Notes: generated by a model not told the origin, from the letters alone. Positions 8,304-18,383 are shown, numbered from the stretch's first letter. The stretch: 64,000 bases of DNA from an uncultured Collinsella sp. (GCA_900758475.1 CAAERQ010000009.1:5786-69785); one strand, 5' to 3'. Numbers and translations are program-made.

Positions 8304-9323
8304 ATGTTCGGCAATCCCTCGTATCCTACGTATCAGGCCTTTTTGGGACTTGGCATCGCTGCCGCCATTGCGTTGCTGCTTATGCCGTGGTGGATCAAGC
8401 TGCTGAAGGTCGAGGGTATCGGCCAACAGGTCCGAGCCGACGGCCCCAAGCGTCATTTGATTAAACAGGGTACGCCTACCATGGGCGGCGTCATCATCCT
8501 TGTCGCGATCTCGCTGACCTGCCTGCTGATGGGCAAGCTCACCACCGAGCTTGTGCTCGTGCTGCTTGCCACGCTGGCCACCGGCGTTCTGGGTCTCATC
8601 GACGATCTGACCTCCGTCACGCATGGTCGCTCGCTCGGCCTGACGCCTCACGCCAAGATGATCGGTCTGACCATCATCTGCGTCACTTTTACCGTGCTCG
8701 CCGTCAATTGGTGCGGCGTCGCCCCCGAGATTCGTTTTCCCGGCGGCCTGACGATTGACCTCGGTGTTCTTTCGACCACCATCTGCGGCCTTTCGTTCCC
8801 GTGGCTCTACATTGTATTTTGCTGGCTGATGATCGCCGGTCTTTCCAATGCCGTGAACCTGACCGATGGTCTGGACGGCCTTGCCGGTGGCACTTCCATG
8901 ATTGCCATGCTCGCCATGGCCGCCATGGCGTTTTTGCACGGTGACGTGAACCTGTCCATCTTCTGCACGGCGTGCGCCGGTGCCTGCCTGGGCTTTTTGT
9001 GGTTCAATTGCTACCCGGCGAGCATCTTTATGGGCGATACCGGCTCGCTTGCCCTGGGTGCCGCTTTTGCCTGCACCTCCATCATGACCAACACCGAAGT
9101 CGTTTCCCTCATCATCGGCGGTCTGTTTATCGTCGAGACGCTGTCGGTCATGATCCAGGTTGTCTATTTCCACTTTACGCACAAGCGCGTCTTCCTTATG
9201 GCGCCCATTCATCATCATTTCGAAAAGAAGGGCTGGGCCGAGACCAAGGTCGTTATCCGTTTTTGGATTATCGCCGCGGCCTTTGGCGCCGTTGGCCTCG
9301 CCCTGTTCTTCCAGTTGGGATAG
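8304..9323 (+). CDS. mraY: Phospho-MurNAc-pentapeptide transferase MraY
   Basis: Integral membrane enzyme that moves phospho-MurNAc-pentapeptide onto undecaprenyl phosphate to make lipid I. It has 339 residues with about ten membrane segments. Diagnostic motifs are present: GTPTMGG, LIDDLTSV with the catalytic Asp pair, NLTDGLDGLAGG, GDTGSLALG and PIHHHFEKKGW. It starts three bases after the murF stop, so the two are probably translated together. Confidence 0.96.
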   Translation: MFGNPSYPTYQAFLGLGIAAAIALLLMPWWIKLLKVEGIGQQVRADGPKRHLIKQGTPTMGGVIILVAISLTCLLMGKLTTELVLVLLATLATGVLGLIDDLTSVTHGRSLGLTPHAKMIGLTIICVTFTVLAVNWCGVAPEIRFPGGLTIDLGVLSTTICGLSFPWLYIVFCWLMIAGLSNAVNLTDGLDGLAGGTSMIAMLAMAAMAFLHGDVNLSIFCTACAGACLGFLWFNCYPASIFMGDTGSLALGAAFACTSIMTNTEVVSLIIGGLFIVETLSVMIQVVYFHFTHKRVFLMAPIHHHFEKKGWAETKVVIRFWIIAAAFGAVGLALFFQLG

Positions 9324-9332
9324 TGGTCTTTC

Positions 9333-10739
9333 ATGCCTCTTGCTGATGTCTTTAGCCTGCTTGTTTTGGGGCAGGGTAAATCCGGTCTCGATGTCGCCCG
9401 TTGGGCGTTGGCTCACCCCGAGCGCGTGAGCGCCACGACCGTGTATGGCGGCGGTACCTCCGAGCCCAATGACGCCACACGTGCGCTCGAGGCGCAGGGC
9501 GTGTCGTTTGTCTACGGCACCGAGCAGGTCGAGGGTGCCTATGACGTGTGCGTGACATGCCCGGGTATCTCGGAGTTTTCGGCCTTCTTTAAGGCTGGGC
9601 GTGAGCATGCCGCTCAGATTATGGGCGAGCCCGAGTTTGCCTATCGCCTGTCTCCCCAAAATTGGATCGCCATCACGGGCACCAACGGCAAGACAACTAC
9701 CACGTCGCTGACCGATTATCTGCTCAAGGCCGCCGGTGAAGCCAGCGTGGCCGTCGGTAATATCGGCGAGCCGCCGGTGAACGAGATCGACGGCCGCGCA
9801 CACAATGAGTGGTTTGTGGCCGAGCTGTCGAGTTATCAGATTGCTACGACCGACGAGCTTCATCCTCGCGTGGCGGTACTGCTCAACATCACGCCCGACC
9901 ACCTGGGCTGGCACAAGAGCCACAAGAACTATGCGCTTGCCAAGATCAAGTTGTTCGAGAATATGGTCGACGACGACCTCGTGGTTATCGACGTCGAGGA
10001 TGCCGGCATCCATGAGTTCGATGAGTACATCTACACACCGGGTCGCCGCATCTGCAAGGTCGCTTTTGACGAGCCCGAGGGTGCAGACGCCGCCTTTGTG
10101 CGCGATGGCAAGATGGTCGTGCGCCTGAAGGGCGTCGAGACTCAGCTTGTCGCCACGTTCGAGCTCAAGATCTCGGGCCATCACAATGTCATTAATGCCC
10201 TATGTGCCGCCACGGCTGCTCTGGCCGTCGGTGCCGATCCCGAGGGCGTTTGCCGCGGTTTGGCATCGTTCCAGCCACTCGAACACCGCGTGGAACCCTG
10301 CGGCGAGATCGATGGCGTGCGCTACGTCAACGATTCCAAGGCAACGAACACCGATGCGGTCGAAAAGGCCCTGACGGCGTTTCCCGACGACGATGTGATC
10401 TTGCTGCTCGGCGGCCACGATAAGGGTACCCCGCTTGCGGACTTTGCCCGCGTCGTTATGGACAACGTGCGCTCGGTCGTTTGCTTTGGCGATGCGCGCG
10501 AGCGCTTTACCGCCGCTATGGACGAGGCCGATGTCGATGGTGACGTGGATATCGCCCAGGCCGATGATCTGCGCGATGCCGTTGACGTTGCCCGCTCGCT
10601 CTCGAGCCGCGGCGACGTGATCCTGCTTTCGCCCGCTTGCTCTTCGTTCGACGAGTTCTCGGGCTACGAGGAGCGCGGCCGCGTGTTTAAGGACTACGTG
10701 GCCCAGCTTGCCGCGGCAGCGAAATCGCAAACGGAATAG
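9333..10739 (+). CDS. murD: UDP-MurNAc-L-alanine:D-glutamate ligase MurD
   Basis: ATP-dependent cytoplasmic ligase adding D-Glu to UDP-MurNAc-L-Ala, 468 residues. The N-terminal UDP-binding domain begins LLVLGQGKSGLDVARW. The ATP loop GTNGKTTTTSL is near residue 117. LNITPDHLGWH and the C-terminal YVNDSKATNTDAVEKAL and LLSPACSSFDEFSGYEERG segments are characteristic of MurD. Nine bases separate it from mraY. Confidence 0.96.
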   Translation: MPLADVFSLLVLGQGKSGLDVARWALAHPERVSATTVYGGGTSEPNDATRALEAQGVSFVYGTEQVEGAYDVCVTCPGISEFSAFFKAGREHAAQIMGEPEFAYRLSPQNWIAITGTNGKTTTTSLTDYLLKAAGEASVAVGNIGEPPVNEIDGRAHNEWFVAELSSYQIATTDELHPRVAVLLNITPDHLGWHKSHKNYALAKIKLFENMVDDDLVVIDVEDAGIHEFDEYIYTPGRRICKVAFDEPEGADAAFVRDGKMVVRLKGVETQLVATFELKISGHHNVINALCAATAALAVGADPEGVCRGLASFQPLEHRVEPCGEIDGVRYVNDSKATNTDAVEKALTAFPDDDVILLLGGHDKGTPLADFARVVMDNVRSVVCFGDARERFTAAMDEADVDGDVDIAQADDLRDAVDVARSLSSRGDVILLSPACSSFDEFSGYEERGRVFKDYVAQLAAAAKSQTE

Positions 10740-10742
10740 GGG

Positions 10743-12269
10743 TTGCCGGTGAGAGAGGAGAGCCCCCGAAGTGATATGAGGAGGCCCGACTCGGACCGTG
10801 CTTCCTCGCTGCGTAGCACGCCGCGTTCCGGACGCGGCGGGCAGACGTTCGGTGAGCGCTATATTGCCGGCGTCCCCGCCCGCATCATGCGCCCCCGTTT
10901 GATATTTATGGCTTGCCTGTTTAGCTTAGTTTGCTTTGGCTTGCTGATGGTGTACTCGGCATCTTCGGTCGAGGCGATGCACGAGAATGGTTCGGCAACG
11001 TTTTTCCTGTTTCGACAGGCCGCGTTTGCCGGAGTTGGCGTGCTGGCTATGGTTGCCATCGTGCGCGTCTTGCCGGACAGTTGGTTTGGGGAAGACGTGC
11101 TCAGGATCTTCCTCATGGGCATGATAGGGCTACTGGTTCTGGTGTTCTTTATGGGTAGCGGCAGTCGTGGCGCCACGCGTTGGCTCAACATCGCCGGTAT
11201 TCAGTTCCAGCCGTCTGAGTTTTTAAAGCCGTTCGCCATCGCGTATTCGGCCATCATGCTCGACCGCATCTTTTCGCCCGGCGGCAACATCAACGAGTTT
11301 CTTCGCAAGATGGGTGTCTACCTGGGTATTTCGCTCTTTCTGATTTTTGTTCAGCCCGATTTTGGCACCGTTCTGATCATCTTGCTGACCCTCATGTGCA
11401 TGGCGTTGTTTGCGGGATTGGACCCCAAATATATCGTTTGGACGGTCGTTGCCGGCATCGCCGTCATTGCGATCGCCCTTATCGCCGAGCCGTATCGTAT
11501 GACGCGTGTCGAGGTTGCTTGGAATCCTTGGGCAGACGAATATGGTGATGGCTATCAGGCCACACTTGCCATTATGGCGTTTGCCTCGGGCGGCCTGTTC
11601 GGTCGCGGTATCGGTAACTCCACCATGAAGTACTCGTATTTGCCCGAGGCGCATAACGACTACATCTTGGCTATTATCGGCGAGGAAGTTGGCTTTATCG
11701 GAACCGTGCTGTTCTTCTTGGTGTTCGCGATGCTGATCTACTCGGCGTTTCGTATTGCCGAGCAGGCGACCGACCGTCGCGGAGCACTTATGGCATCGGG
11801 TTCCGCGGTCATCCTTGCGGTGCAGTTTTTGATCAACGCGCTGGGCATTCTCAATGTGTTTCCCATGACGGGCAAGCCTCTGCCGTTTATTAGCTACGGC
11901 GGCTCGTCGATTATTGTGTCGCTTATGCTCGCCGGTCTGATCCTGCGCGTTTCGTATGAGAGCGCCCGTCGCGATGAGTACGACCGTCGTCGCGAGAGCT
12001 TTGCCGTTATGGATGAGAGTACCGCCGGCGTGCCCCATGTGCGCGGTGAGCGATCTTCGCGTAACGGCTTTACCGTCCTGGATGGCTCTGCGACCGAGCC
12101 GGCAGCCCGTTCACGTCAGCGAACGGCGCCGCAAGGTCGTCCGCAGCGCCCCACTCCCCGCAATGCGGGCGGCGGATATAATCGAATCGATTTGAATTCG
12201 GACCCGTCGGCGCGTTTGCGCACCGATGACCAGGGGCCGCGTGTACGAAGGGATTACCATGACCGATAA
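10743..12269 (+). CDS. ftsW: Septal peptidoglycan polymerase FtsW (SEDS family)
   Basis: SEDS-family membrane glycosyltransferase that polymerises septal peptidoglycan with FtsI. There are about ten membrane segments between residues 50 and 410. Hallmarks are MVYSASS, GSRGATRWLNI, the GIQFQPSEFLKP loop, PEAHNDYILAIIGEE with the catalytic Asp region, and PLPFISYGGSSI. A polar Arg-rich tail of about 100 residues follows the last membrane segment. The frame opens with TTG at 10743; GTG 10749 or ATG 10776 are plausible starts and no clear ribosome-binding site decides. Confidence 0.93.
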   Translation: MPVREESPRSDMRRPDSDRASSLRSTPRSGRGGQTFGERYIAGVPARIMRPRLIFMACLFSLVCFGLLMVYSASSVEAMHENGSATFFLFRQAAFAGVGVLAMVAIVRVLPDSWFGEDVLRIFLMGMIGLLVLVFFMGSGSRGATRWLNIAGIQFQPSEFLKPFAIAYSAIMLDRIFSPGGNINEFLRKMGVYLGISLFLIFVQPDFGTVLIILLTLMCMALFAGLDPKYIVWTVVAGIAVIAIALIAEPYRMTRVEVAWNPWADEYGDGYQATLAIMAFASGGLFGRGIGNSTMKYSYLPEAHNDYILAIIGEEVGFIGTVLFFLVFAMLIYSAFRIAEQATDRRGALMASGSAVILAVQFLINALGILNVFPMTGKPLPFISYGGSSIIVSLMLAGLILRVSYESARRDEYDRRRESFAVMDESTAGVPHVRGERSSRNGFTVLDGSATEPAARSRQRTAPQGRPQRPTPRNAGGGYNRIDLNSDPSARLRTDDQGPRVRRDYHDR

Positions 12270-13374
12270 GATGACCGTTGCTATTGCAGCTGGCGGCACG
12301 GCAGGACATATCAACCCCGCGCTCGCCTTGGCCGAGGAGCTGCGAGACCGCGGTCATCACGTTGTGTTCGTGGGCCAATCGCGCAAGCTCGAGGGTCGTC
12401 TGGTTCCCGAGGCCGGATTCGATTTTGTGCCCATCACGGTCACGGGCTTCGATCGCTCCCGTCCCTGGACGGCGCTGACCTCGCTGTGGCGCGTCAACAA
12501 GGCGAAGCGTGCGCTTGCCCGTCACTTCTCGAAGGTCGGTAAGCCCGATGCCGCTATCGGCTTTGGTGCTTACGTTGAGGTCCCGCTGCTGGGTTGGTGC
12601 AAGGACGCCGGCGTTCCGTATCTGCTGCACGAGCAGAACTCTGTTCCGGGTCTGGCCAATAAGATGATGAACTCACATGCCGCCCGCGTGTGCATTTCGG
12701 TACCTGCGGCCCGCGCGGTCTTTGAGCGCGAGGGCGACCCCGACCATGTGCTCATGACGGGCAATCCTGTGCGTCGTTCGGTGATCGAGGGCGATCGCGC
12801 TCGCGGTCGCAAGACGCTCGGTGTGCCCGAGGACGCGACGCTTCTGCTCGTCTTTGGTGGTTCGCTCGGTGCCCAGCATCTCAACGAGCGCGTTGCCTCG
12901 CTCAAGAGTGAGCTGCTGACCCGCGAGAATCTCTACATTTTGCATTCGACGGGTGCCGACGGCTTTGAGGAGACCGAGCGCGCTTTGGCGCTGACGCCCG
13001 AGGAGGCGAAGCGCTATCGAGTCCAGCCCTACATCGACAACATGGGCGATATGCTGGCTGCGGCCGATTTGGTGCTCTCGCGTTCCGGTGCCTCGAGCGT
13101 GGCCGAGATCGCCGCGCTTGCCGTGCCCTCGGTACTCGTGCCGTATCCGCACGCCACGGCCGACCACCAGACCACGAATGCGCGCTACCTGGTCGATGCC
13201 GGTGCCGGCGTGCTTTGCGCCGATGCCGATATCGATGCCCCTCCCTTTGCCGACGAGCTTCTGCACCTGGTCGATGACGCTGCGGCGCGTGATGCCATGC
13301 GTCAGGCGGCGCGTGGCTTGGCCCAAGACCGTGCCGCCGCGCTTTTGGCCGACGCGGTAGAGGGATTGCGTTAG
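12259..13374 (+). CDS. murG: UDP-GlcNAc:MurNAc-pentapeptide-undecaprenol GlcNAc transferase MurG
   Basis: Peripheral membrane glycosyltransferase converting lipid I to lipid II, 371 residues. N-terminal glycine-rich loop GGTAGHINPALALAEEL, then LLHEQNSVPGLANK and VMTGNPVR-like segments. The C-terminal UDP-GlcNAc site reads FGGSLGAQHLN, LSRSGASSVAEI and PYPHATADHQT. The ATG at 12259 was chosen because GAAGGGA stands just before it; it overlaps the ftsW end by 11 bases, so translation is probably coupled. Confidence 0.95.
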   Translation: MTDKMTVAIAAGGTAGHINPALALAEELRDRGHHVVFVGQSRKLEGRLVPEAGFDFVPITVTGFDRSRPWTALTSLWRVNKAKRALARHFSKVGKPDAAIGFGAYVEVPLLGWCKDAGVPYLLHEQNSVPGLANKMMNSHAARVCISVPAARAVFEREGDPDHVLMTGNPVRRSVIEGDRARGRKTLGVPEDATLLLVFGGSLGAQHLNERVASLKSELLTRENLYILHSTGADGFEETERALALTPEEAKRYRVQPYIDNMGDMLAAADLVLSRSGASSVAEIAALAVPSVLVPYPHATADHQTTNARYLVDAGAGVLCADADIDAPPFADELLHLVDDAAARDAMRQAARGLAQDRAAALLADAVEGLR

Positions 13375-13471
13375 TTAGACGGGATATCACCGGTCGCCCT
13401 CGCGCGGATGCGGTAGGTGCGGTACAGTTAACGGGTTACAGGCAGTGTTTACGCAAGGAGTACACGAGCAC

Positions 13472-14890
13472 ATGGCTGATTCCCAGACTGCAACCTCCGC
13501 GCCCGAGTTCAAGAGCGCCCACTTTATCGGTATCGGTGGCGCCGGCATGAGCGGCATCGCCCTCGTCCTGCACGAGCGCGGTTATACCGTTACCGGCTCC
13601 GACCTTAAGACGTCGCGCTATATTCGCCAGCTTACCCGTGCCGGCGTGAAGGTCCACGTGGGCCACGAGGCTGCGACGATCGACGAGGTCAAGCCCGACG
13701 TGGTCGTGGTCTCCACCGCAATTCCCGAGTCCAACCCCGAGCTCGTGCGTGCCCGCGAGCTCGGTATTCCCGTGTGGCCCCGTGCCAAGATGCTCTCGGC
13801 CCTGGGCCACGGCTACACCACCGTCGCCGTTGCCGGCACGCACGGCAAGACCACGACGTCTTCGATGTGCGCTACGATGCTCGATCGCATGGGCCTGGAC
13901 CCCAGCTTTTTAATCGGTGGCATCGTCGAGGGCTACGACACCAACGGCAAGAACGGCTCGGGTGACTACTTTGTCGCCGAGGCCGACGAGTCCGACAGCT
14001 CGTTCCTGTTCCTGAACCCCAACGTGGTCATCGTGACCAACGTCGAGGCCGACCATCTCGATCACTACTCGGGCATCGAGGAGATCGAGGCCACCTTTGC
14101 TAAGTTTATGGGGCTGGTGGGCGAGGACGGCACCGTCATCGTTTGCGGCGAGGATCCGCATCTGGTCGAGCTCGCCAAGTCGACGGGCCGTCATGTGCTT
14201 TCCTATGGCTTTGCCGAGAACAACGACATCGTCTGCGTACATCCGGATGTCAAGGGCATCCAGAGCGACTTTATCGTTCGCTTTGAGGACGGCACCGAGC
14301 ACGCTGTCGAGATTAAGAGCAACCCCGGTCGTCACAACATGCTCAACGCCACGGCCGTCTTGACCGTCGCCCATGTCCTAGGCCTCGATATCGATGCCGC
14401 CGCTAAGGCACTTTCGAGTTTTGAGGGCGTCCGTCGTCGCTTTACCCACGTGGGCGATATCGACGGCATCACGGTGGTTGACGATTACGGCCATCATCCC
14501 ACCGAGATCAAGGCGACGCTCGCTGCTGCCTCTTCGCTGGGCTACAAACATGTCGACGTCGTGTTCCAACCGCACCGCTATTCGCGCCTGCAGGCTCTGT
14601 GCGATGACTTTGCCGATGCCTTTGCCAACGCCGACAAGCTGCTGCTGATCGATGTATTCTCCGCCGGCGAGATGCCGATTCCGGGCGTTACCTCCAAAAT
14701 GCTCGCAGATACCGTTCGCGCTAAGCACCCCGGCAAGGAGGTCGTGTACTGCTCCAGTCGTCTTGAGCTCAACCAGGAGCTTGAGAAGCTCGTGGGCGAG
14801 GGCGACCTGCTGCTCACCATGGGTGCCGGTGACGTTACGACCGTCGGCCCCGAGTTCATCGAGTATCTGACTGCCAAGAAAGATGCTTAA
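13472..14890 (+). CDS. murC: UDP-MurNAc:L-alanine ligase MurC
   Basis: ATP-dependent ligase adding L-Ala to UDP-MurNAc, 472 residues from the ATG at 13472, which has AAGGAG about ten bases upstream. Motifs: N-terminal HFIGIGGAGMSGIALV, ATP loop GTHGKTTTSSM near residue 123, VEADHLDHY, and the C-terminal VVDDYGHHPTEIKATL and FQPHRYSR segments specific to MurC. A 97-base gap separates it from murG and holds no obvious gene. Confidence 0.95.
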   Translation: MADSQTATSAPEFKSAHFIGIGGAGMSGIALVLHERGYTVTGSDLKTSRYIRQLTRAGVKVHVGHEAATIDEVKPDVVVVSTAIPESNPELVRARELGIPVWPRAKMLSALGHGYTTVAVAGTHGKTTTSSMCATMLDRMGLDPSFLIGGIVEGYDTNGKNGSGDYFVAEADESDSSFLFLNPNVVIVTNVEADHLDHYSGIEEIEATFAKFMGLVGEDGTVIVCGEDPHLVELAKSTGRHVLSYGFAENNDIVCVHPDVKGIQSDFIVRFEDGTEHAVEIKSNPGRHNMLNATAVLTVAHVLGLDIDAAAKALSSFEGVRRRFTHVGDIDGITVVDDYGHHPTEIKATLAAASSLGYKHVDVVFQPHRYSRLQALCDDFADAFANADKLLLIDVFSAGEMPIPGVTSKMLADTVRAKHPGKEVVYCSSRLELNQELEKLVGEGDLLLTMGAGDVTTVGPEFIEYLTAKKDA

Positions 14891-14895
14891 CCTCT

Positions 14896-15807
14896 ATGGG
14901 TCTGTTTAACGCCGTCATGGCGCTTTCGGGCATGATCGACACGGACGTGGTCGAGGACGAACGTCTTGCACGCCATACAAGCTATCGTATCGGTGGCAAG
15001 GCCGACCTCTTTGTGACGTGCCATAGCTACCATGCCCTGCGTCGCGCCGTGGCGGTGCTCGACCGCGAGCAGGTGCCGTGGGTGATTATCGGCAAGGGGT
15101 CCAATCTGCTTGTTGCCGATGCCGGTTATCGCGGCGCCGTTATTTCGCTGGGACGTGAGTTTCAGCGCACGGTTGTTGCCGAGGACGGCTGCACGCTGAC
15201 CGTTGGTGCGGGCGTGATGTTCGCGCGTTTGGTCAACGACGCCTTGTCGCGCGGGCTTTCGGGCCTTGAGTTCGCGGTCGGTATTCCCGGTTCGGTCGGC
15301 GGCGCCGTGTCCATGAACGCAGGTACGCGGACCGAGTGGATCGGCTCTCTTATCGAGGACGTGGTCACGTTTGATCCGGCGTCCGGTATTAAGCACTATG
15401 CAGGGTCCGAGATCGCTTGGGGGTATCGCGAGTGCAGCTTACCGCGTAACGAGATCATTCTCGAGTGCGTGCTCAAGCTCAAACCCGCGTCTAAGGCCGA
15501 CATTCGCGAGCGTATGGAGCGGTACCTGACGCGCCGCAAGCGCACGCAGCCCATGGGCCGTGCATCCTGCGGATCGGTCTTTCGCAACCCGCCCGATGCA
15601 AGCGTGGGTAAGTTGATTGAGGATTGTGGATTAAAGGGTTTTTCGGTTGGCGGTGCGGAAGTTTCGCCCGTACACGCTAATTTTATCGTTAATAACGGAA
15701 CCGCCTCGGCCGATGACGTGGCCGCGGTTATCAGGCATGTGCACGGAAAGGTGGGGGAGGCGTATGGCATCGAGCTCAGACCGGAAGTTAAATTCCTCGG
15801 CTTCTAG
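14896..15807 (+). CDS. murB: UDP-N-acetylenolpyruvoylglucosamine reductase MurB
   Basis: FAD enzyme that reduces UDP-GlcNAc-enolpyruvate to UDP-MurNAc, 303 residues. Visible are TSYRIGGKADLF, IGKGSNLLV, GIPGSVGGAVSMNAG of the FAD-binding domain, and SCGSVFRNP, whose Ser is the proton donor. The C-terminus ends GIELRPEVKFLGF, normal for the family. Its last 44 bases overlap the start of ftsQ in another frame. Confidence 0.95.
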   Translation: MGLFNAVMALSGMIDTDVVEDERLARHTSYRIGGKADLFVTCHSYHALRRAVAVLDREQVPWVIIGKGSNLLVADAGYRGAVISLGREFQRTVVAEDGCTLTVGAGVMFARLVNDALSRGLSGLEFAVGIPGSVGGAVSMNAGTRTEWIGSLIEDVVTFDPASGIKHYAGSEIAWGYRECSLPRNEIILECVLKLKPASKADIRERMERYLTRRKRTQPMGRASCGSVFRNPPDASVGKLIEDCGLKGFSVGGAEVSPVHANFIVNNGTASADDVAAVIRHVHGKVGEAYGIELRPEVKFLGF

Positions 15808-17029
15808 AGCATCGAAACCAACCTTCCGCCGCGCCGGAGGGCGTTCCGGCGCACCTGCCCAGCCTCAACATAAGCCCGCCATGCCCTCCAAGTCTGTTGG
15901 GCCCGTTCGTCCTGCCAAGCGCCCGGTCGTCGGCTCGCAGCTGGGAGGACGCCCCGCTTCTAAAAAGACGAGTCGTCCGGCTCCGCGTCCTTCGGTGACG
16001 CCCAAGCCGGCGATGGGCACCAAGACCTCCCGATCCATGGCGACGCCCAAGCCTTCGCTGGGAGCTCGTGCGCCGCATGCCAGCCGTACGTTGGCTGGCA
16101 CTAAGCCGCGTTCACTGACATCGGTACCCGCCGCCAAGGCGTCTTCGGCAAAAAAGGGCATCAATCCTCTGTCATCGCTCGGTGCCATGGCGGGTAAGGC
16201 GACCGACGCCGCTTCTGCCATGAAGGGTAAGGGCAAGATCGCGGGCGGCATCCTGGCAGCCGTGGCCGTACTTGCCATTATTGCCATCGTCGTCATCAAC
16301 TCTGGCCTGTTCTCCGCCACCGATATTCAGATTCATGGCAGCGAGCATGTGACCAAGCACGACGCCATGCAGCTCATCAGTCTTCCCGAGAACACGTCGC
16401 TCTTTAACGTGGATCCCGATCAGATCACCGAGGGCCTCAAGCAAAACCCATGGGTCTCGGGCGTGGATGTCCAGCGCCAGTTTCCCCATACGCTTATCAT
16501 CACGCCGACGGAGCGTAAAGTTACCGCCATTGCGTATATCAGCTCCGACGACCTTGCTTGGGCTATCGGAGACGATGACACCTGGATCGCTCCGCTGTCG
16601 ACGTCTGTCGAGGTGGACGACCAGGGGAACGTCATTACATCGGGGGAGGGTGCCAACACCCTGACCGGCATCGATGCGGCCCTGGCGCTTGCCAAGCACT
16701 ACGGCGCCGTGCTGTTGACTGACGTCTCGGCCGATGTCGCACCGGTTTCGGGTCGGGCGGTGAGCTCCAAGGCCGTCAAGGCCGGCCTGGATTACGCACG
16801 CGGTTTTTCGAGCGAGTTCTTGGACCAGGTGAAGGATATTTCCACACCTTCCGTTGAGGCTATCTCGGCAAATCTCGACAACGGCGTTGAGGTGTCGCTG
16901 GGCGATTCGGACGATATCGCCAAGAAAGAACGCATCGTGACCAAGCTGCTTTCGCAGGTAGAGGGCGTGACCTATATCAATGTGCGCTCTCCGGGCAACT
17001 ACACGTTTAGGAACGCACCGACCGCTTAG
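15764..17029 (+). CDS. ftsQ: Cell division protein FtsQ/DivIB (POTRA)
   Basis: Bitopic division protein of about 421 residues. The first 155 residues form a long basic region rich in Ala, Pro, Lys and Ser (for example GRPASKKTSRPAPRPS), unusual in length. One membrane segment follows (about 160-182, ILAAVAVLAIIAIVVI), then a POTRA domain starting SATDIQIHGSEHVTKHDAM and a beta domain. The start ATG 15764 has GGGGGAGG before it and lies inside murB. Located between murB and ftsZ as expected. No ftsA follows, as in other actinobacteria, where SepF anchors FtsZ instead. Confidence 0.88.
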   Translation: MASSSDRKLNSSASRASKPTFRRAGGRSGAPAQPQHKPAMPSKSVGPVRPAKRPVVGSQLGGRPASKKTSRPAPRPSVTPKPAMGTKTSRSMATPKPSLGARAPHASRTLAGTKPRSLTSVPAAKASSAKKGINPLSSLGAMAGKATDAASAMKGKGKIAGGILAAVAVLAIIAIVVINSGLFSATDIQIHGSEHVTKHDAMQLISLPENTSLFNVDPDQITEGLKQNPWVSGVDVQRQFPHTLIITPTERKVTAIAYISSDDLAWAIGDDDTWIAPLSTSVEVDDQGNVITSGEGANTLTGIDAALALAKHYGAVLLTDVSADVAPVSGRAVSSKAVKAGLDYARGFSSEFLDQVKDISTPSVEAISANLDNGVEVSLGDSDDIAKKERIVTKLLSQVEGVTYINVRSPGNYTFRNAPTA

Positions 17030-17228
17030 TATCCTAAACGGCTTTGTTGAGGGGCCATACCACGCCGTTTATCTGGTTTGTTTGGTTTTCACGGTCAATT
17101 ATTTGACTGATACGTTCATAATGTGCAAACATAATACGGTTTACCTTTGCATTTACTTTCAACCTGAAGGTTAATGTGCGCAGGGGTCAACCCATGCTAT
17201 GGCTATAACCTTTGTTCGGAGGACCGAC
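17030..17228 (+). promoter_or_regulatory. AT-rich ftsZ leader
   Basis: This 199-base gap is clearly richer in A/T than its surroundings and probably contains an ftsZ promoter. TTGACT at 17103-17108 is a good -35, but the best -10 candidates (CATAAT at 17117 or 17130) are at poor spacings, so no start point can be named. CGGAGG just before 17229 is the ftsZ ribosome-binding site. Confidence 0.4.
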
Positions 17229-18383
17229 ATGCACGAGACAGAGATCAACAACTACCTTGCCGTCATTAAGGTGGTCGGCGTCGGCGGCGGCGGTACCAAC
17301 GCGGTCAATCGAATGATCGAAGAGGGCATCCGCGGCGTCGAGTTTGTTGCCATCAACACCGATGCTCAGGCGCTCGCGATCTCTGATGCCGATATCAAGG
17401 TGCACATCGGCACCGACCTTACCCGCGGCCTGGGCGCCGGCGCCAACCCTGAGGTTGGCCGCAAGGCTGCCGATGAGTCCCGCGACGATATCGCCGAGGC
17501 GCTCGCTGGCGCCGACATGGTGTTCATCACCTGCGGCGAGGGTGGCGGCACCGGTACCGGCGCCGCTCCCATCGTTGCCGATATCGCGATGAACGAGGTC
17601 GGCGCGTTGACTGTCGCCGTCGTGACCAAGCCCTTCACCTTCGAGGGTCGCAAGCGCAAGAAGAGCGCCGAGGAGGGCATCAAGACCCTCTCCGATTGCG
17701 TCGACACCATGATCGTTATCCCTAACGACAAACTGCTCGACATCGCCGAGAAGAAGACCACCATGCTCGAGGCCTTCGCGATTGCCGATGGCGTCCTTTC
17801 CCAGGGCACCCAGGGCATCACCGACCTTATCACCGTCCCGGGTATCATCAACCTGGACTTCGCCGATGTTAAGACCATCATGAAGCAGGCCGGTACCGCC
17901 ATGATGGGTATCGGTACCGCTTCTGGGGACACCCGTGCCGTCGACGCTGCCCAGCAGGCTATCTCCAGCCCGCTGCTCGAGAGCTCCATCGATGGCGCCA
18001 CGCGCGTTCTGCTTTCCATCGCCGGCTCCAAGGACCTGGGCATCCAGGAGATCAGCGACGCCGCCGACGTTGTCGCCAATGCCGTCGACCCCGAGGCCAA
18101 CATCATCTTTGGTACCGTTGTCGACGAGTCCCTGGGCGACCAGGTGCGCATCACCGTTATCGCCACGGGCTTCTCCGATTCCAACGTCAACCGTCAGGAC
18201 GAGCTCTTCGCTGCTCAGCAGTCCCAGAGCAAGGCCGCTGCTTCTGCCGAGCCGCAGCGCACCGCTCCGGCTGCCAGCCCTGCTCAGGCTGCCCCGACTC
18301 GCAACGTTGGCGGTACCGAGCTCCCCAACTTTGGTAACGACCAGTTCGAGCTTCCCGATTTCCTTAAGCGCGGCAGCTTCTAG
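17229..18383 (+). CDS. ftsZ: Cell division GTPase FtsZ
   Basis: Tubulin-like GTPase that forms the Z ring, 384 residues. N-terminal VVGVGGGGTNAVNRM, the tubulin signature GEGGGTGTGAAPIVADIA near residue 100, and the synergy-loop region NLDFADVKTIM are present. The C-terminal peptide, which binds partners such as SepF, reads ELPDFLKRGSF after an Ala/Pro-rich linker. An in-frame ATG at 17199 exists, but the start at 17229 has CGGAGG at the right distance. A strong terminator follows. Confidence 0.97.
   Translation: MHETEINNYLAVIKVVGVGGGGTNAVNRMIEEGIRGVEFVAINTDAQALAISDADIKVHIGTDLTRGLGAGANPEVGRKAADESRDDIAEALAGADMVFITCGEGGGTGTGAAPIVADIAMNEVGALTVAVVTKPFTFEGRKRKKSAEEGIKTLSDCVDTMIVIPNDKLLDIAEKKTTMLEAFAIADGVLSQGTQGITDLITVPGIINLDFADVKTIMKQAGTAMMGIGTASGDTRAVDAAQQAISSPLLESSIDGATRVLLSIAGSKDLGIQEISDAADVVANAVDPEANIIFGTVVDESLGDQVRITVIATGFSDSNVNRQDELFAAQQSQSKAAASAEPQRTAPAASPAQAAPTRNVGGTELPNFGNDQFELPDFLKRGSF

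Noticed and set aside
7983..10184. 733-codon open frame on the minus strand opposite murF, mraY and murD
   Set aside because: It runs antisense to three intact Mur genes, its product is low-complexity and rich in His, Gly and Arg, and it follows from the strong third-position GC bias.
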